From assembly GCF_014898055.3 (NCBI RefSeq), contig NW_023601212.1, forward strand, positions 48,472,329-48,536,328: DNA of 64,000 bases. The letters run 5' to 3'. Source of the DNA: Talpa occidentalis. Lineage: Eukaryota; Chordata; Mammalia; Eulipotyphla; Talpidae. How positions within the stretch are numbered: the stretch's first letter is position 1; the number at the start of each line of letters is the position of its first letter. Both the position numbers and the translations under genes were made by a program. The notes under the pieces were generated by a model, which was not told where the DNA came from, ran no database searches, and saw nothing but the letters and a program-made list of their open reading frames with translations. Of the stretch, positions 22,143-33,229 are shown piece by piece.

Positions 22143-22520
22143 GTTAAAAAAAAAAAAAAAAAAAAAACCCAGCAAAAAATAAACCTGGGAATAAACCTCA
22201 CAAAGGAGGTGAAAAACCTATACAAAGAAAACTACAAAGCATTGATAAAAAATTGATACAAAGAAATGGAAAGACATTACAAGATCATGGATTAGAAGAA
22301 TTAACATCAAAATGGCCACTCTACCAAAAGCAATTTACAGATTCAATGTAATTCTAATAAAAATCTCAATGGCATTCTTCAAAGAAATAGAACAAATGTT
22401 TATGAAATTCATTTGGAACCACAAAAAATCTCTCCTGACTAAAAAAAGGAAATGAAGGTATTAGACTCCTGGATTTCAAACTATACTACAAAACCATAAT
22501 AATTCAAACAGCGTGGTACT
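22143..22520 (+). mobile_element. Old L1 (segment 1 of 6) in the nested array
   Basis: Begins with an A run, then ORF2 sequence ('NKPGNKPHKGGEKPIQRKL'-type region, '[13 protein letters not shown]', 'LLDFKLYYKTIIIQTAW') up to the insertion point of the full-length L1. The same L1 continues at 29112, 30048, 30721, 31223 and 32246. Confidence 0.85.
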
Positions 22521-24028
22521 TGGACGTCATGACAAGGAAATGCTGTGAATAAGACCTCCCATAAAAAAAGTTAATAGGGAGGAAAAGCGGCAGGTCCCTG
22601 AGAACCGGGACATGGATGGTAAACGGGCGACTCTGGCAAACTGCCCGAAGAAGAAGAAAGTTGCCATAAAAGAGGACTAGAAGGGAGGAAATCTCAGAAC
22701 CCTGCTACCCTCCCCCACCCACAAAGTCGGCACTCTCCGACCAACAGAAAGGAGGGAAAAAAAAAAAAAACTAAAACAACCAATAAGAACAAACTACGCA
22801 TCAAGCAGGACTGTGAGTGGAAAGGAACTATTTCGGCCATTTCACCCTGTGAACTGGAACTGTGGAGACTCATACAGGATTCGCTATGGATGTGAGTGAA
22901 AGGCTCCGGCCGCCATTGGAGAACAGTAAAGACTCCCAGGAGACATATAAACAGCCTAAGGCCAGCAGGTAAGCTTGTGCACAAAAGCTGCACGCTTGAA
23001 AAGCATATGCGGATCGGGGCTGCCTAGGTCCCCTTGCCTGTGACCTAGGCTTGTGGGGAAACATGGGTGATCCTCATTGAGGTGAATGTCCCTCACTGAG
23101 TAGTCAGAAACCAGGCACCCAGACCTGGGAGCGGGGTGCAAAAGGGGCCATTTCTGCGGACACTAAACTGGGCTACAGCCCTCGTCCTGGACCTGAGGGC
23201 TTTGGGAACTGAGTCCCGGGGCACGAAATTCAGGGCGTGGGATCCCCACAATGGTGGGGCACAAGGCAGACACAGCACCCCCACGCCGTTGAGGCTCTCC
23301 AAGCCACTCCCACTCTGTTCCCCCGACCCACGGGCTTAAAAACAGTTCCTGAAACACACTAGGAAAGATCTCTGGCGCCACCTAGTGACCAGAAAAAAAT
23401 CACCAACACCCTATAGTTGGAAACCAGGGATCACAAAAACACCCTCAGGCGCTGAGAGAAGGTGGGCCATGCAAACGGGGGTAAGGAGGGAAATAAGGCG
23501 TGGAGCAAGACCCCATCCTGGCACTGAGAGCTAGGCACAGGATCCAGGGCGTGGGACGCGCCATAGCAGCGGGCACTGCACAGGGTGACAGTCAGTGTTT
23601 TGGATCTGATAGCTCTGGAACTGAGACTTAGAGTGCAGACTTCAGGGTGTGGGATCCATATAGCTGTGGGCACAACACCTGGTGAACACAGGGCAGACAC
23701 AGCACCTGGCTTGAATAAGAGCCCCTGTGTTGAGGTGCTCACCTGCGGGCCCCCCCGCCCCCCCCCACCCCCCTGCCCCCCCTACTCAGAGAACCACTGG
23801 GAAAAAGCACAGGTCAGCAAGTACAGGTCTCTGGCGCCACCTCATGACCAGAACTAAATCACCAAGTAGCTGATTCCCTGTTGGAACTGAGTAAATACAG
23901 AGGGAGGGAACTGTAAGGGACAGAGCCCAGCAACACAGCATCAACACCCTGGTGGAGTTTTGGCCTACCAGTGCTGGTCTCAGTCTGGTAAACAGTTTCC
24001 AACACCCCTAAAGGAGCACTCCAAAGAG
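22521..24028 (+). promoter_or_regulatory. L1 5'UTR/promoter with a two-fold internal repeat
   Basis: GC-rich leader of the full-length L1. Two stretches recur about 415-460 bp apart. CAGGGCGTGGGATCC near 23231 pairs with TCAGGGTGTGGGATCC near 23651, and CTCTGGCGCCACCTAGTGACC near 23371 pairs with CTCTGGCGCCACCTCATGACC near 23830. The element GGCGCCACCTAGTGA resembles a CTCF motif in reverse orientation. A C-rich tract lies at about 23749-23783. The sequence differs from the monomers at 13900-14564 and 36174-36440, so it is a different L1 promoter type. Confidence 0.65.
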
Positions 24029-24935
24029 ATGCCTGCAAACACCAGTGGCACAACGTCCCAACGCATAGAACAAATTAAAAAGCAAACAACAGGGAGAAGA
24101 AAAAATATAAATAACCAAGCAAGCCAGCAGCAGAACACACCACAAAAAGAAACACAGTCACCAGAGCTCAACGATGAATGATGACATGGAAGAACTTCTC
24201 GACCTATCAGATAGAGAATTAATAATCATCCTGATTAAAAAGCAGAAAGAAGCAAAAATGAAAAAAATGAGTTGAGACAAATAATCACTGAACTGAAGAA
24301 TAAAACTGAGACCTTAAGAAAGGAAAGAAAAGAAACACAGGAGATAAAAAGATTACTAGAAGAGATAAAGAACTCTGGGAAAAGCAATGAAAACAGGATC
24401 CATGGAATGGAAGAACGGATCAGTACTATAGAAGATACAGAAATAAAAAGAGCCAAAAGAGAAAAGGAGAGAGAAGTGCAAATGAAGCAGTATGAGGAGA
24501 CTCTTGGAAAATTATCAGACTCCATGAAAAGAGGAAATGTAAGAGTTATAGGCATTACAGAAGGTGAGGAGAGAGACAAAGGAACTGATAAATTATTCAA
24601 GGAGATAATTGAAGAAAACTTCCTGAGCACGATAAAGAAGATGAATATAGACATACAGGAAATGAAAAGAACTCCCAATTACCATAATGAAAAGAAAACT
24701 ATGGCAAGACACCTAATAGTAAAGCTTGCAAGAGTCCAAGACAAGGAAAAAATAATGAAATTGGCAAGGGGGAAGAAACATAACTTATAAGGGAAAACCA
24801 ATCAGGTTAACTTCTGACTTCTCCGAAGAAACCTTACAGGCAAGAAGAGAATGGAGTAACATATTCAGCAAACTTCAAGACAGCAAATGCCAACCAAGAA
24901 TACTTTACCCTGCAAAGCTCTCCTTCCTCTATTAA
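24029..24935 (+). pseudogene. L1 ORF1 (RNA-binding protein), frameshifted
   Basis: ORF1p normally forms a coiled-coil trimer that coats L1 RNA and acts as a nucleic-acid chaperone. The start is taken as ATG 24029 (MPANTSG). Then follow a charged N-terminus ('KKQTTGRRKN'), a coiled coil at about 24272-24480 ('EIKRLLEEIKNSGKSNENR', 'MEERISTIEDTEIKRAK'), an RRM with 'VRVIGITEGEERDKG', and a C-terminal domain beginning 'RTPNYHNEKKTMARHLIVKL'. A shift near 24181-24272 and another near 24785 break the frame. After the second, 'GKPIRLTSDFSEET' continues to a stop at 24933. Confidence 0.85.
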
Positions 24936-25101
24936 GAAAAAATATGGACCTTCTCAGACAAACAGAAACTCCAGAAATTCATTACAACTAAACCCCCAAT
25001 CCAAAAAATTCTACAAGAACTCCTAAAGCCAAAACCAACAGAGGAATGAACAAGAAGAACAGAATAGAGCAAGGAATAAAATCACAAAAAAGACAAACAA
25101 A

Positions 25102-28100
25102 ATGGCAAACACAGATGCCAACATATCAATATTAACTCTAAATGTAAATGGATTAAACTCATCAGTAAAAAGACACAGAGTAGCAGGCTGGATTAAAAAA
25201 CAAAATCCAACCTTCTGCTGTCTCCAGGAAACACATTTACCACAAAAGATAAACACAGACTGAAAATAAAAGGTTGGAAAACAATCCAACAAGCAAATGG
25301 ACCAAAAAGAAGGCAGGAACAGCCATACTTATATCAGATGAAATAGACTTCAAATTAAAAAAAGTAAAAAGAGACATAGATGGGCACTACATTATGGTCA
25401 AGGGGACAATACATCAGGAAGATATAACACTCATCAACATATACTCACCAAATGAAGGGCCACCAAATTATATTAGACAATTATTATCAGCTCTGAAAAC
25501 AGACATTAAAGAAAATACATATATAGTGGGAGACTTCAACACCCCACTCTCACCAATGGACAGATCAACGAGACAAAAAATAAACAAAGACACTAGAGCC
25601 CTAAATAAAGACATAGAACTCATGGACTTAACAGACATCTATAGGACACTGCACCCAAAAAAATCTGAGTACACATTTTTCTCGAGTGTGCATGGATCAT
25701 TTTCCAGAATCAAACACATACTGGGCCACAAGACAAACATCAACAGATACACGAAAATCAAAATCATTCCAACTATTTTCTCTAAATATAAAGGCATCAA
25801 GCTAGAAATAAATCATGAAAAAAAAACAAGGAACCTTCCTACTTCATGGAGATTGAAATCCACACTACGGGAAGACCAGTGGACTAATGAGATCAAAGAA
25901 GAAATTAAAAAATACTTTGAGTTGAATGACAAGAAGGACACCACTTTCCAGAATGTGAGCAAAAGCAGTAATAAGAGGAAAATATGTAGCAATACAGGCT
26001 CACATCAACAAACAAGAAAAATTCAAAGAAACACCCTAATCTCACATCTAAAAGAACTAGAAAAAGAACAACAAAAAAACCCTAAAGCCAGTAGAAGAAA
26101 GGAAATAATAAAAATCAAAGCAGAAATAAATGAATTAGAAATTAAAAAAACAATCCAAAAGATCACTGAAACCAAAAGTTGGTTCTTTGCAAAAATAAAC
26201 AAAATAGACAAACATTTAGCAAGGCTCACAAAGAAAAAACGGGAGAAAACATGTATAAATAGGATTATAAATGAAAGAGGAGAAATCACAACAGACTCAG
26301 TAGAAATCAAAAGAATAATAAGAGATTACTATGAACACTTATACACAAACAAATTTAACAACCTAGAAGAGATGGACAAATTCCTAGAATGGATATAATC
26401 ATCCAAAGCTGGACAAAGAAGAAATAGAACAACTAAACAGACCAATTACAAGCAGCAAAATTGAAGCAGTAATCAAAGCACTCCCCCAAAACAAAAGCCC
26501 AGACAGCTTCACAAATGAATTCTACCAAACGTTAAGCAGTGAAATAGTGCCTATCCTACACAAACTCTTTCAAAAAATTGAAAAAGAAGGAACACTACCA
26601 AATACGTTCTATGAAGCCAACATTACACTAATACCAAAACCCAACAAAGACAGCACAAAAAAGAAAATTACAGGCCAGTCTCCCTAATGAACACTGATGC
26701 AAAAACCCTCAACAAAATCTTTGCCAACAGAATCTTACAATGCATCCATAAGATAATTCACCATGACCAAGTAGGATTTATTCCAGGGACACAAGAACAT
26801 CCAAAAATCAATCGATGTAATCCAACACATCAACAAAAAGAAATATAAAAACCATATGATAATATCCATAGATAGTGAGAAAGCATTTAACAAAGTACAA
26901 CACCCATTTATGATAAAGGCCCTTGAAATTCTCGGGATACAAGGAAAATACCTCAACATCATAAAGGCCATCTATGACAAGCCCACAGCCAATATCATTC
27001 TCAATGATGAAAAGCTGAAAACATTCCCATTAAGATCTGGAACAAGACAAAGATGTCCACTCTCACCACTGCTTTCCAACATAATACTGGAAGTCCTAGC
27101 CAGAGCAAGACAAGAGAAAGACATACAAGGAATCCAAATAGGAAAGGAAGAAGTCAAACTATCACTATTTGTGGACGATATGATAATGTACATAGAGAAC
27201 CCCAAAAACTCCACAGAAAAACTAATTCAACTAATCAATCAGTTTAGCAAAGTGGCAGGATACAAAATCAATGCACAAAAATCAGTAGCCTTCCTATACA
27301 CAAACAATAAATCTGAAGAAGAAGAAATCAAGAAAACCATTCCTTTTATTATTGAAACAAAAAAAAATCAAATACCTGGGAATAAACCTAACAAAAGAAG
27401 TAAAGGACCTATACAAAGAAAACTATAAAACACTGTTAAAAGAAATAGAAGTAGACACAAAGAAATGGAAAGACATCCCCTGCTCATAGATTGGAAGAAT
27501 TAACATTTTCAAAATAGCAATCCTACCAAAAGCAATCTACAGATTCAATGCTATTCCAATTAAAATTTCAATGTCATTCTTCAAAGAAATAGAAAAAATA
27601 TTGAAGAAATTCATATGGAGGCACCAAAAACCCCAAATAGCCAAAACCCTGCTGAAAAAAAAAAAGAAGGGAATGGAGGCATCACTCTCCCAGATTTCAA
27701 ACTATACTACAAAGCCATAATAATCAAAACTGCACGGTATTGGAACAAAAACAGACACATAGACCAATGGAACCAAATAGAAAACTCAGAAATAAACCCA
27801 CAGATTTACAATCAACTAATCTTTGACAAAGAAGCAAAGAATATGCACTGGAGCAAAGAAAGTTTGTTCAATAAATGCTGCTGGGAAAACTGGGTCGCTA
27901 CATGCAAAAGAATGAAGCTTGAACACTACCTCACGCTATACACGAAAACCAACTCAAAATGGATTAAAGAACTAGACATAAGACCTGAAACGATAAAATA
28001 TATAGAAGGAAATATAGGCGAAACACTACATGACATGCACCTCAAAGACATATTTACAGACACATCACCCAAAGCAGTGATAGTGAAGGCAAAGATCAAC

Positions 28101-28903
28101 AGCTGGGACTACATCAAATTAAAGAGCTTCTGCACAGCAAAAGAGACAATAACAAAAACAAACAGAAACTCCGACTGGAAGAACATTTTTGCACACAACA
28201 TTAACGATAAAGGACTGATCACAAAAATCTACAAAGAGCTGATGAGACTCAACAAAAACGAAGAAAATAATCCAGTCAAAAAATGGGCAGAAGAGCTAAA
28301 AAGAAACTTCTCCAAAGAAGAAATGCAAATGGCCAACAGGCATATGAAAAAATGTTGAACATCACTTGCAATCAGGGAAATGCAAATCAAATGGTATCTA
28401 GAATGAGATACCATCTCACACCAGTGAGAATGGCACATATTAAAAAAACTAGCAACAACAAATGTTGGTGAGGTTGTGGAGAAAAGGGAACTCTCCTGCA
28501 CTGCTGGTGGGAGTGCAAACTGGTCCAACCACTATGGAGAGCTGTGTGGAGATTCCTCGACCTGCTAAAGATGGAGCTTCCATATGATCCAGCAATTCTA
28601 CTCCTAGGTATTTATCCAAAGGACACAGGAACATTAATTCCAAAGAGCACCTGCACCCCTATGTTTATAGCAGCACAATTTACAATAGCTAAGCTTTGGA
28701 AACAGCCCAAATGCCCAAAAACAGATGGCTGGATCAAGAAGATGTGGTACATATACACCATGGAATATTACTCAGCATTCAAAAAAGATAAACACATGCA
28801 ATTTGAAGCAACATGGATGGCGCTGGAAGGGATCATGCTCAGCGAAATAAGCCAGAAAAAAAAGAAAAATATCGGATGGTCTCACTCATAACAGGAATCT
28901 AGA
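25102..28903 (+). pseudogene. L1 ORF2 (endonuclease/reverse transcriptase), inactivated
   Basis: ORF2p nicks DNA and reverse-transcribes L1 RNA at the nick. Starting at ATG 25102, the endonuclease motifs NVNGLN and LQETHL are intact. An in-frame TGA at codon 54 (25261) and a frameshift follow. The largest open piece is 25274-26398 and holds [10 protein letters not shown]. Endonuclease positions usually Asp and Asp-His are changed: 'RIKH' where RIDH is expected, and '[10 protein letters not shown]' where an SDHxxIKLE form is expected. The RT piece 26856-27428 has FVDD in place of FADD and 'AFNK' in place of AFDK. 27615-28358 and 28544-28891 carry [14 protein letters not shown] and the Cys-rich tail. 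Multiple independent lesions mean it is dead. Confidence 0.88.
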
Positions 28904-29111
28904 AAACCTAAATAAGGGACCAGGAAAAAGAATAACTATAAGAAAGAAAAAAATCAAAATCAACAAACAACTATGAACCAGAGACACACTTTGGAGGGGG
29001 AGTCGGGAAAAGGAGGGATTGGGATCAAAATCAGGGGGTTGCAATTGTATGGGAAATATAAAATTTTAAAAAATAAATTTAAAAAAAAAATAAAAACAAC
29101 AACAACAAACC

Positions 29112-29433
29112 CAGCATGGTACTGTAACAAAATCAGACACACAGACCAATGGAATAGAATTAAAAACCCAGACATAGAGCCACACATATATGGATAACTA
29201 ATGACAAAGGAGCAAAGAATATACACTGGAACAAGGACAGTCTCTTCAATAAATAGTGCTGGGAAAACTGGATGAACACATGCAAAAGAATGAAACTAGA
29301 CTACTACCTCACATCATACACAAAGATCAACTCAAAATAGATTAAAGACCTGAATGTAAGAACTGAAACCATAAAATATATAAAAGATAACATAGGCAAA
29401 ACACTCCATGGCATACATCACAGAAACATCTTT
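29112..29433 (+). mobile_element. Old L1 (segment 2 of 6)
   Basis: Continues the L1 of 22143-22520 immediately after the full-length insertion ('[20 protein letters not shown]', then the '[15 protein letters not shown]' zone). It stops at 29433, where a minus-strand L1 fragment is inserted. Confidence 0.85.
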
Positions 29434-30047
29434 TTAAATTTTATTTATATCTTTTACATTATTGTATATTACCTGTAAAATCCCACCACCAATTCACCCA
29501 TGAATATGATGAATCATCATCATATTTCCTTGTGATATTCTCTCCCCTGTTTCGATCCCTTTTCCTCTCCCTCCCTCATATTTATGGTTGCCTGCTAGTT
29601 TTATTATTATTATTATTATTATTGTTATTTTTTTCCTGATCCCTTATTTGGTTCCCCTATATTCCTCCTATAAGTGAAACCATTTGATATTTTTCTTTTT
29701 ACTTCTGGCTTATTTTATTGAGCATGATCCCTTCTAGCTCCATTCATGTTGCTGCAAACAGCATGAGCTTATCTTTTTTGATTGCTAAATAGTATTCCAT
29801 TGTGTATGTACACCACATCTTCTTGATCCAGTCATCTATTTTTGGGCATTTGGATTGTTTCCAGGTTTTGCCTATTATAAATAATGCTGCAATAAATATA
29901 AGGGTGCAAGTATCTTTTTGAATTAATGTTTTTGTGTCCTTTGGGTAGATTCCTTGGAGTGGAATCTGGATCATATGGTAGCTCCATTTTTAGTAGTTTG
30001 AGGAACCTCCACACAGCTTTTCATAGTGGTTGGGCCAAATTACAATC
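29434..30047 (-). mobile_element. 5'-truncated L1 inserted in the old L1
   Basis: L1 3'UTR followed by the last part of ORF2 on the minus strand (frame about 29744-30014: 'ELPYDPDS', 'IYTMEYYLAIKKDKLM'). A perfect 15-bp target duplication, CACAGAAACATCTTT, lies at 29419 and 30048. Confidence 0.93.
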
Positions 30048-30458
30048 CACAGAAACATCTTTAAAGACTCATCCCCCAAAACAAAGAAAATGAAGGAAAG
30101 GATAAATAACTAGGACTACATTAAATTAAAAAGCTTCTGTACATCAAAAGAAACAAGAGCCAAAACCAAGAGACACCCTACAGATGGGGAGAAAATATTT
30201 GCACACAACAAATATTTTTTGGTTTTATATCCAAGATCTACAAAGAGCTTACATGACTCAACAAAAACAAAATAAAGAATCTAATAAAAAATAGGCCAAT
30301 GAGCTAAAATAACACTTCTCCAAAGAGAAAATGCAGATGGCCAACAGGCACATGAAAAAATGCTTAACATCACCTATAATCATGGAACTGCAAATCTAAA
30401 CCACATGAGAGATCACCAAACACCAGTAAGTACAACCCACATTAAAAAAGCTAACAAT
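30048..30458 (+). mobile_element. Old L1 (segment 3 of 6)
   Basis: ORF2 continues ('KLKSFCTSKETRAKTKRHP', 'GEKIFAHNKYF', 'CRWPTGT*KNA'-like region) to the SINE insertion point. Frames are broken. Confidence 0.85.
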
Positions 30459-30720
30459 GGGCCTTCCCTGTGGCACAGCGGGTTGAGCGCTGCGCTATGA
30501 AGCTGTCCGCCGCCTCTACAGTGCGGGTTCTATCCCGGCCGGCCAGGGAGAAGCTCACATGGCGCAGCAGACCTCTCTTGTCCTGTCCGCTGCTCCCCTC
30601 AGCAGTGCATTTCAGTTAGTCTGCCTGTTCTGCTCCCTGCTCTGTCTCTGGTGAATCCTCTTACGCTCCCGTGCCTCTGGCCTGTACCCCAGCTCTTGTA
30701 TAAAAATAAATAAATCTAAA
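30459..30720 (+). mobile_element. tRNA-derived SINE inside the old L1
   Basis: Head GGGCCTTCCCTGTGGCACAGC, A-box-like TGGCACAGCGG, B-box-like GGGTTCTATCC near 30525, tail TATAAAAATAAATAAATCT. Target duplication AAAAAAGCTAACAA flanks it (about 30444 and 30721). Confidence 0.92.
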
Positions 30721-30801
30721 AAAAAAGCTAACAAAAAATGCTGGCGAGGATGTCAAGAAAAAGGAAAGCTTTTACACTGCTGGTGGGAATGCAAACTGAT
30801 C
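30721..30801 (+). mobile_element. Old L1 (segment 4 of 6)
   Basis: A short stretch of ORF2 C-terminus ('[20 protein letters not shown]'-type Cys-rich motif) between the SINE and an LTR. Confidence 0.85.
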
Positions 30802-31222
30802 TGTAGGGTAAGGTAAAAGTATCAGGCTTTTCTGACCTCCCGCAGAATCATTAGGATAGATGACAGAACCCTGCAGTCCTGCGTGCATGCCTGATGGTGG
30901 GCACCTGGAATAGGGTGTGGCATAGGTAGATGGGATTCATCTGAGCTAAGACTGGGCTTTTAAGGGCATCACCACGGGGACGCCAGCAGAAGCAGAGAAG
31001 CAGAAGCAGAACCACAAGAGAATGCCAGAAAGCCCAGAAAGAGTGAAGACTTGCTGGGGGCTGGGAGGCTGGCAGGCCTCCATCCCTACCTGCCATGTAC
31101 CCAGTAAATCCCAATAAAAACCTAAAAAGCCTAAAAAACCATTGAGGGCTCCAGGACTCCTCCTTTGCCCCATCTGCATAGAATCATAGAAAACCTGCAC
31201 TGTGCCCATTCCTGCCGCTACA
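30802..31222 (+). mobile_element. ERV1-like solo LTR in the old L1
   Basis: 421 bp from TGTAGGGTAAGG to GCCGCTACA. It has CAGGCTTTTCTGACC, GCATGCCTGATGG, a degraded TATA (CTTTTAAGGG near 30956), a purine-rich AGCAGAAGCAGAA block, CAATAAAAACC near 31111 and TCATAGAAAACCTGCAC. GATC is found at 30798 and 31224, giving a 4-bp target duplication with one ambiguous base; this size fits gamma-like ERVs. No viral genes accompany it. Confidence 0.88.
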
Positions 31223-31415
31223 GGATCCAACCACTATGGAAAGCTGTGTGGAGGATTCTCAAACTACAAAAAAATCAATCTATCATATGACCCAGCAATT
31301 CCACTCTTGGGCGTCTACCTAAAGGACACAAAAACATTCAAAAAGGAAACCTGCACCCCTGTGTTTATTGTAGCACTGTTAACAATAGCTAAGATAGGGA
31401 AACAATCTAAATGTT
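31223..31415 (+). mobile_element. Old L1 (segment 5 of 6)
   Basis: ORF2 C-terminus ('[20 protein letters not shown]', 'CTPVFIVALLTIAKIGKQSK'). It ends at the second LTR. Confidence 0.85.
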
Positions 31416-32245
31416 TGTGAAGGGTGATTTTTCAGGCTTTTCTCCCCTCCTCCAATAGGATTGCCCTGCCTGATGGCCGCAGCTGCCTTTTGTTTCAATT
31501 TTATATTCAGTTGTATTGTTTACTTCTGTGGGCGATGGCTGCAGTATTGATAAATTCGCCAAAAGAAGCAGAGGCAGGAGAGAGAAAGAGAGAGAACAGA
31601 GAACCAAGGGAGCTGAGTAAAGAGTGTAAGGGCAGGAGGGACATGGGGCAGGTTTCCTGATCCCATGCAGACTGGGTAAAGGAGGAGTCAGAGTCCTCAG
31701 CGGTTTTGCAGGCTTTTATTGGGATTACCAGGTACACGGCAGGCAGGGGTACTGGGGGGCCGGGAGGCTAGCAGGCCTCCAAGCCCCAAGCAAGTCTTCA
31801 CTCTATCTGGGTTCTCCGGTGTTCTCTGCTTCTCTTTTGGCTTCTTCTGCTTCTTTCTCAGCTTCTGCTGGCGTCCCCGTGACGCTGCCCTTATAAGCCC
31901 AGTCTTAGCCCAGGTGAATCCCACCTGCCTAGGCCCACACCCTATTCCAAGTGCCCGCCATCAGGCATGCATTCAGGACCGCAAGGATCCATCATCTATC
32001 CTGATGGCGGGAGGGCAGAAAAGCCTGACATTTTCTTTACCCTACAAGAGTTAAGACTTGCTGGGGACTGAGAGGCCTATTGGCCTCCTGGCCCCCCAGC
32101 ACCCCTGCCTGCCCTGTACCTGGTGGCTTTACTACCTGGTAAGCTCCCAATAAAAAGCCTGAGAAAGCCACCGAAGTCTCCATGACTCTCCTTTATCTGT
32201 CTGCTGGATCATAGAGAACCTGCTCTGTCCCTTCCTGGCACTACA
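31416..32245 (+). mobile_element. Outer LTR, split by an inverted LTR
   Basis: The plus-strand LTR starts TGTGAAGGGTGATTTTTCAGG (31416-31624) and resumes at 32047 with AGAGTTAAGACTTGCTGGGG, CAATAAAAAGCC near 32148 and the end GGCACTACA. Its left half is only partly like the 30802 LTR. Old L1 sequence is contiguous across it (CTAAATG before, AATGCCC after), so the target duplication is AATG or a shifted equivalent. The middle 422 bp belong to another LTR. Confidence 0.82.
31625..32046 (-). mobile_element. Inner LTR inserted in reverse into the outer LTR
   Basis: On the minus strand it runs from TGTAGGGTAAAG to GCCCTTACA and closely follows the 30802 LTR: ATGTCAGGCTTTTCTGCC, GCATGCCTGATGGCGG, CTTATAAGGG (near 31892), CAATAAAAGCCTGC near 31712. 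A clean 4-bp target duplication, AGAG, sits at 31621 and 32047, and removing the insert restores the outer LTR reading AAAGAGTTAAGACTTGC. Confidence 0.92.
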
Positions 32246-32650
32246 ATGCCCAAAAATAGATGACTGAAGTGAGAAGATGTGGTATATACACACAATGGAA
32301 TACTACTCAGCAATCACAAAAGAGAAACTCATGCCATTCACATCAACATGGGTGGAGCTGGAAGAGATTATGCTCAGTGAAATCAGTGAGAAGGAAAAAT
32401 AGGAATAAAGGGAAATCGAACAAGTGTTCAGGAAAAAAAAGACAAAACTAGCAGACAAACTATAGAACTGAGACATACCACAGAGGAGTGGGTAGAAGAG
32501 GGATCAAAACAGGGGAGGAAGAGCACAAGAGACTATGGTGATGGTTCAAGGGTGATTTTTGTCGTGAGAATTTTGTTGGGATTACACCTGAGGGGAGAAA
32601 TCAAACAATACAAAAATCAGCAATGATGTAAAATATGTATCTATATATCT
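32246..32650 (+). mobile_element. Old L1 (segment 6 of 6) and 3'UTR
   Basis: ORF2 end ('YTQWNTTQQSQKR', methionine- and histidine-poor, decayed) followed by an L1 3'UTR ending in an A-rich tail near 32650. This closes the old L1 that opens at 22143. Confidence 0.85.
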
Positions 32651-32747
32651 ATATATAATTACAAAAAAGAAAAATTCCATTATGCAATCTTTCAAGTCAA
32701 ATGGTCTCTGCCTCATTTTATGATTTATATCACCATATATTTATATA

Positions 32748-32974
32748 TGTGGGGTAAGTAAAGGGGAAAAGCTTCAGGCTTTTCTGACTTCTCACCAGGC
32801 ATGTGCACTTGGCCAAAAGGCGTGGCGTGGAGGCCGTGGCGTGGTGTGGTGCCGAGCAGAAGCGTGCAGTGGAGTGTGGCAGAGTGCAACAATAAACAGC
32901 GGAGAGCATGAAGACACCACCACAGCTGCTAGAACTGGTAATGAACCTACCTGGTGTGGGTTGGTTACGCTACA
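32748..32974 (+). mobile_element. Short relative of the same LTR family
   Basis: It begins TGTGGGGTAAGTAAAGGGG with CTTCAGGCTTTTCTGAC, as in the LTRs at 30802 and 31625, has CAATAAAC near 32890 and ends GGTTACGCTACA. At about 227 bp it is half the usual length and the middle differs. A target duplication is not evident. Confidence 0.5.
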
Positions 32975-33229
32975 ACATACATAGATAAATACATGATAGA
33001 CTTTCATTTTTTCTACTCTCCTTTGAGATGTATCCATTCTTTTGTGCAAAGTATTAGCTAAGTAGTATTCAGTTGTATGGTTTACCACAATTTATCAGCT
33101 CACCTGTTAATGAACATGTGATTTATTTCTGGTTGTTAACATAATTTGAGTATTTCACACCTTCTCCATTATTTCATGATGCTTACTTTATAACATAATA
33201 AAAAGTTACATACACTAATGTTTATTTGG

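Larger units (their letters stand above)
22521..29111 (+). mobile_element. Full-length L1 (about 6.6 kb), inactivated
   Basis: 5'UTR 22521-24028, ORF1 24029-24935, spacer, ORF2 from 25102 to about 28903, 3'UTR and A-rich tail to about 29111. It is inserted in an older L1 with a 12-bp target duplication, CAGCGTGGTACT at 22509 and CAGCATGGTACT at 29112 (11 of 12 identical). The host L1 reads straight across the join ('QTAWYW'). Several frameshifts and stops in both ORFs show it cannot retrotranspose. Confidence 0.93.

Noticed and set aside
23136..23857. Several GC-rich overlapping open frames
   Set aside because: They lie in the L1 5'UTR on both strands; an artefact of high GC and few stops.
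30802..32245. Complete provirus between the LTRs at 30802 and 31416
   Set aside because: The 193 bp between them is old L1 ORF2, not gag, pol or env, and each LTR has its own target duplication, so they are independent solo LTRs.
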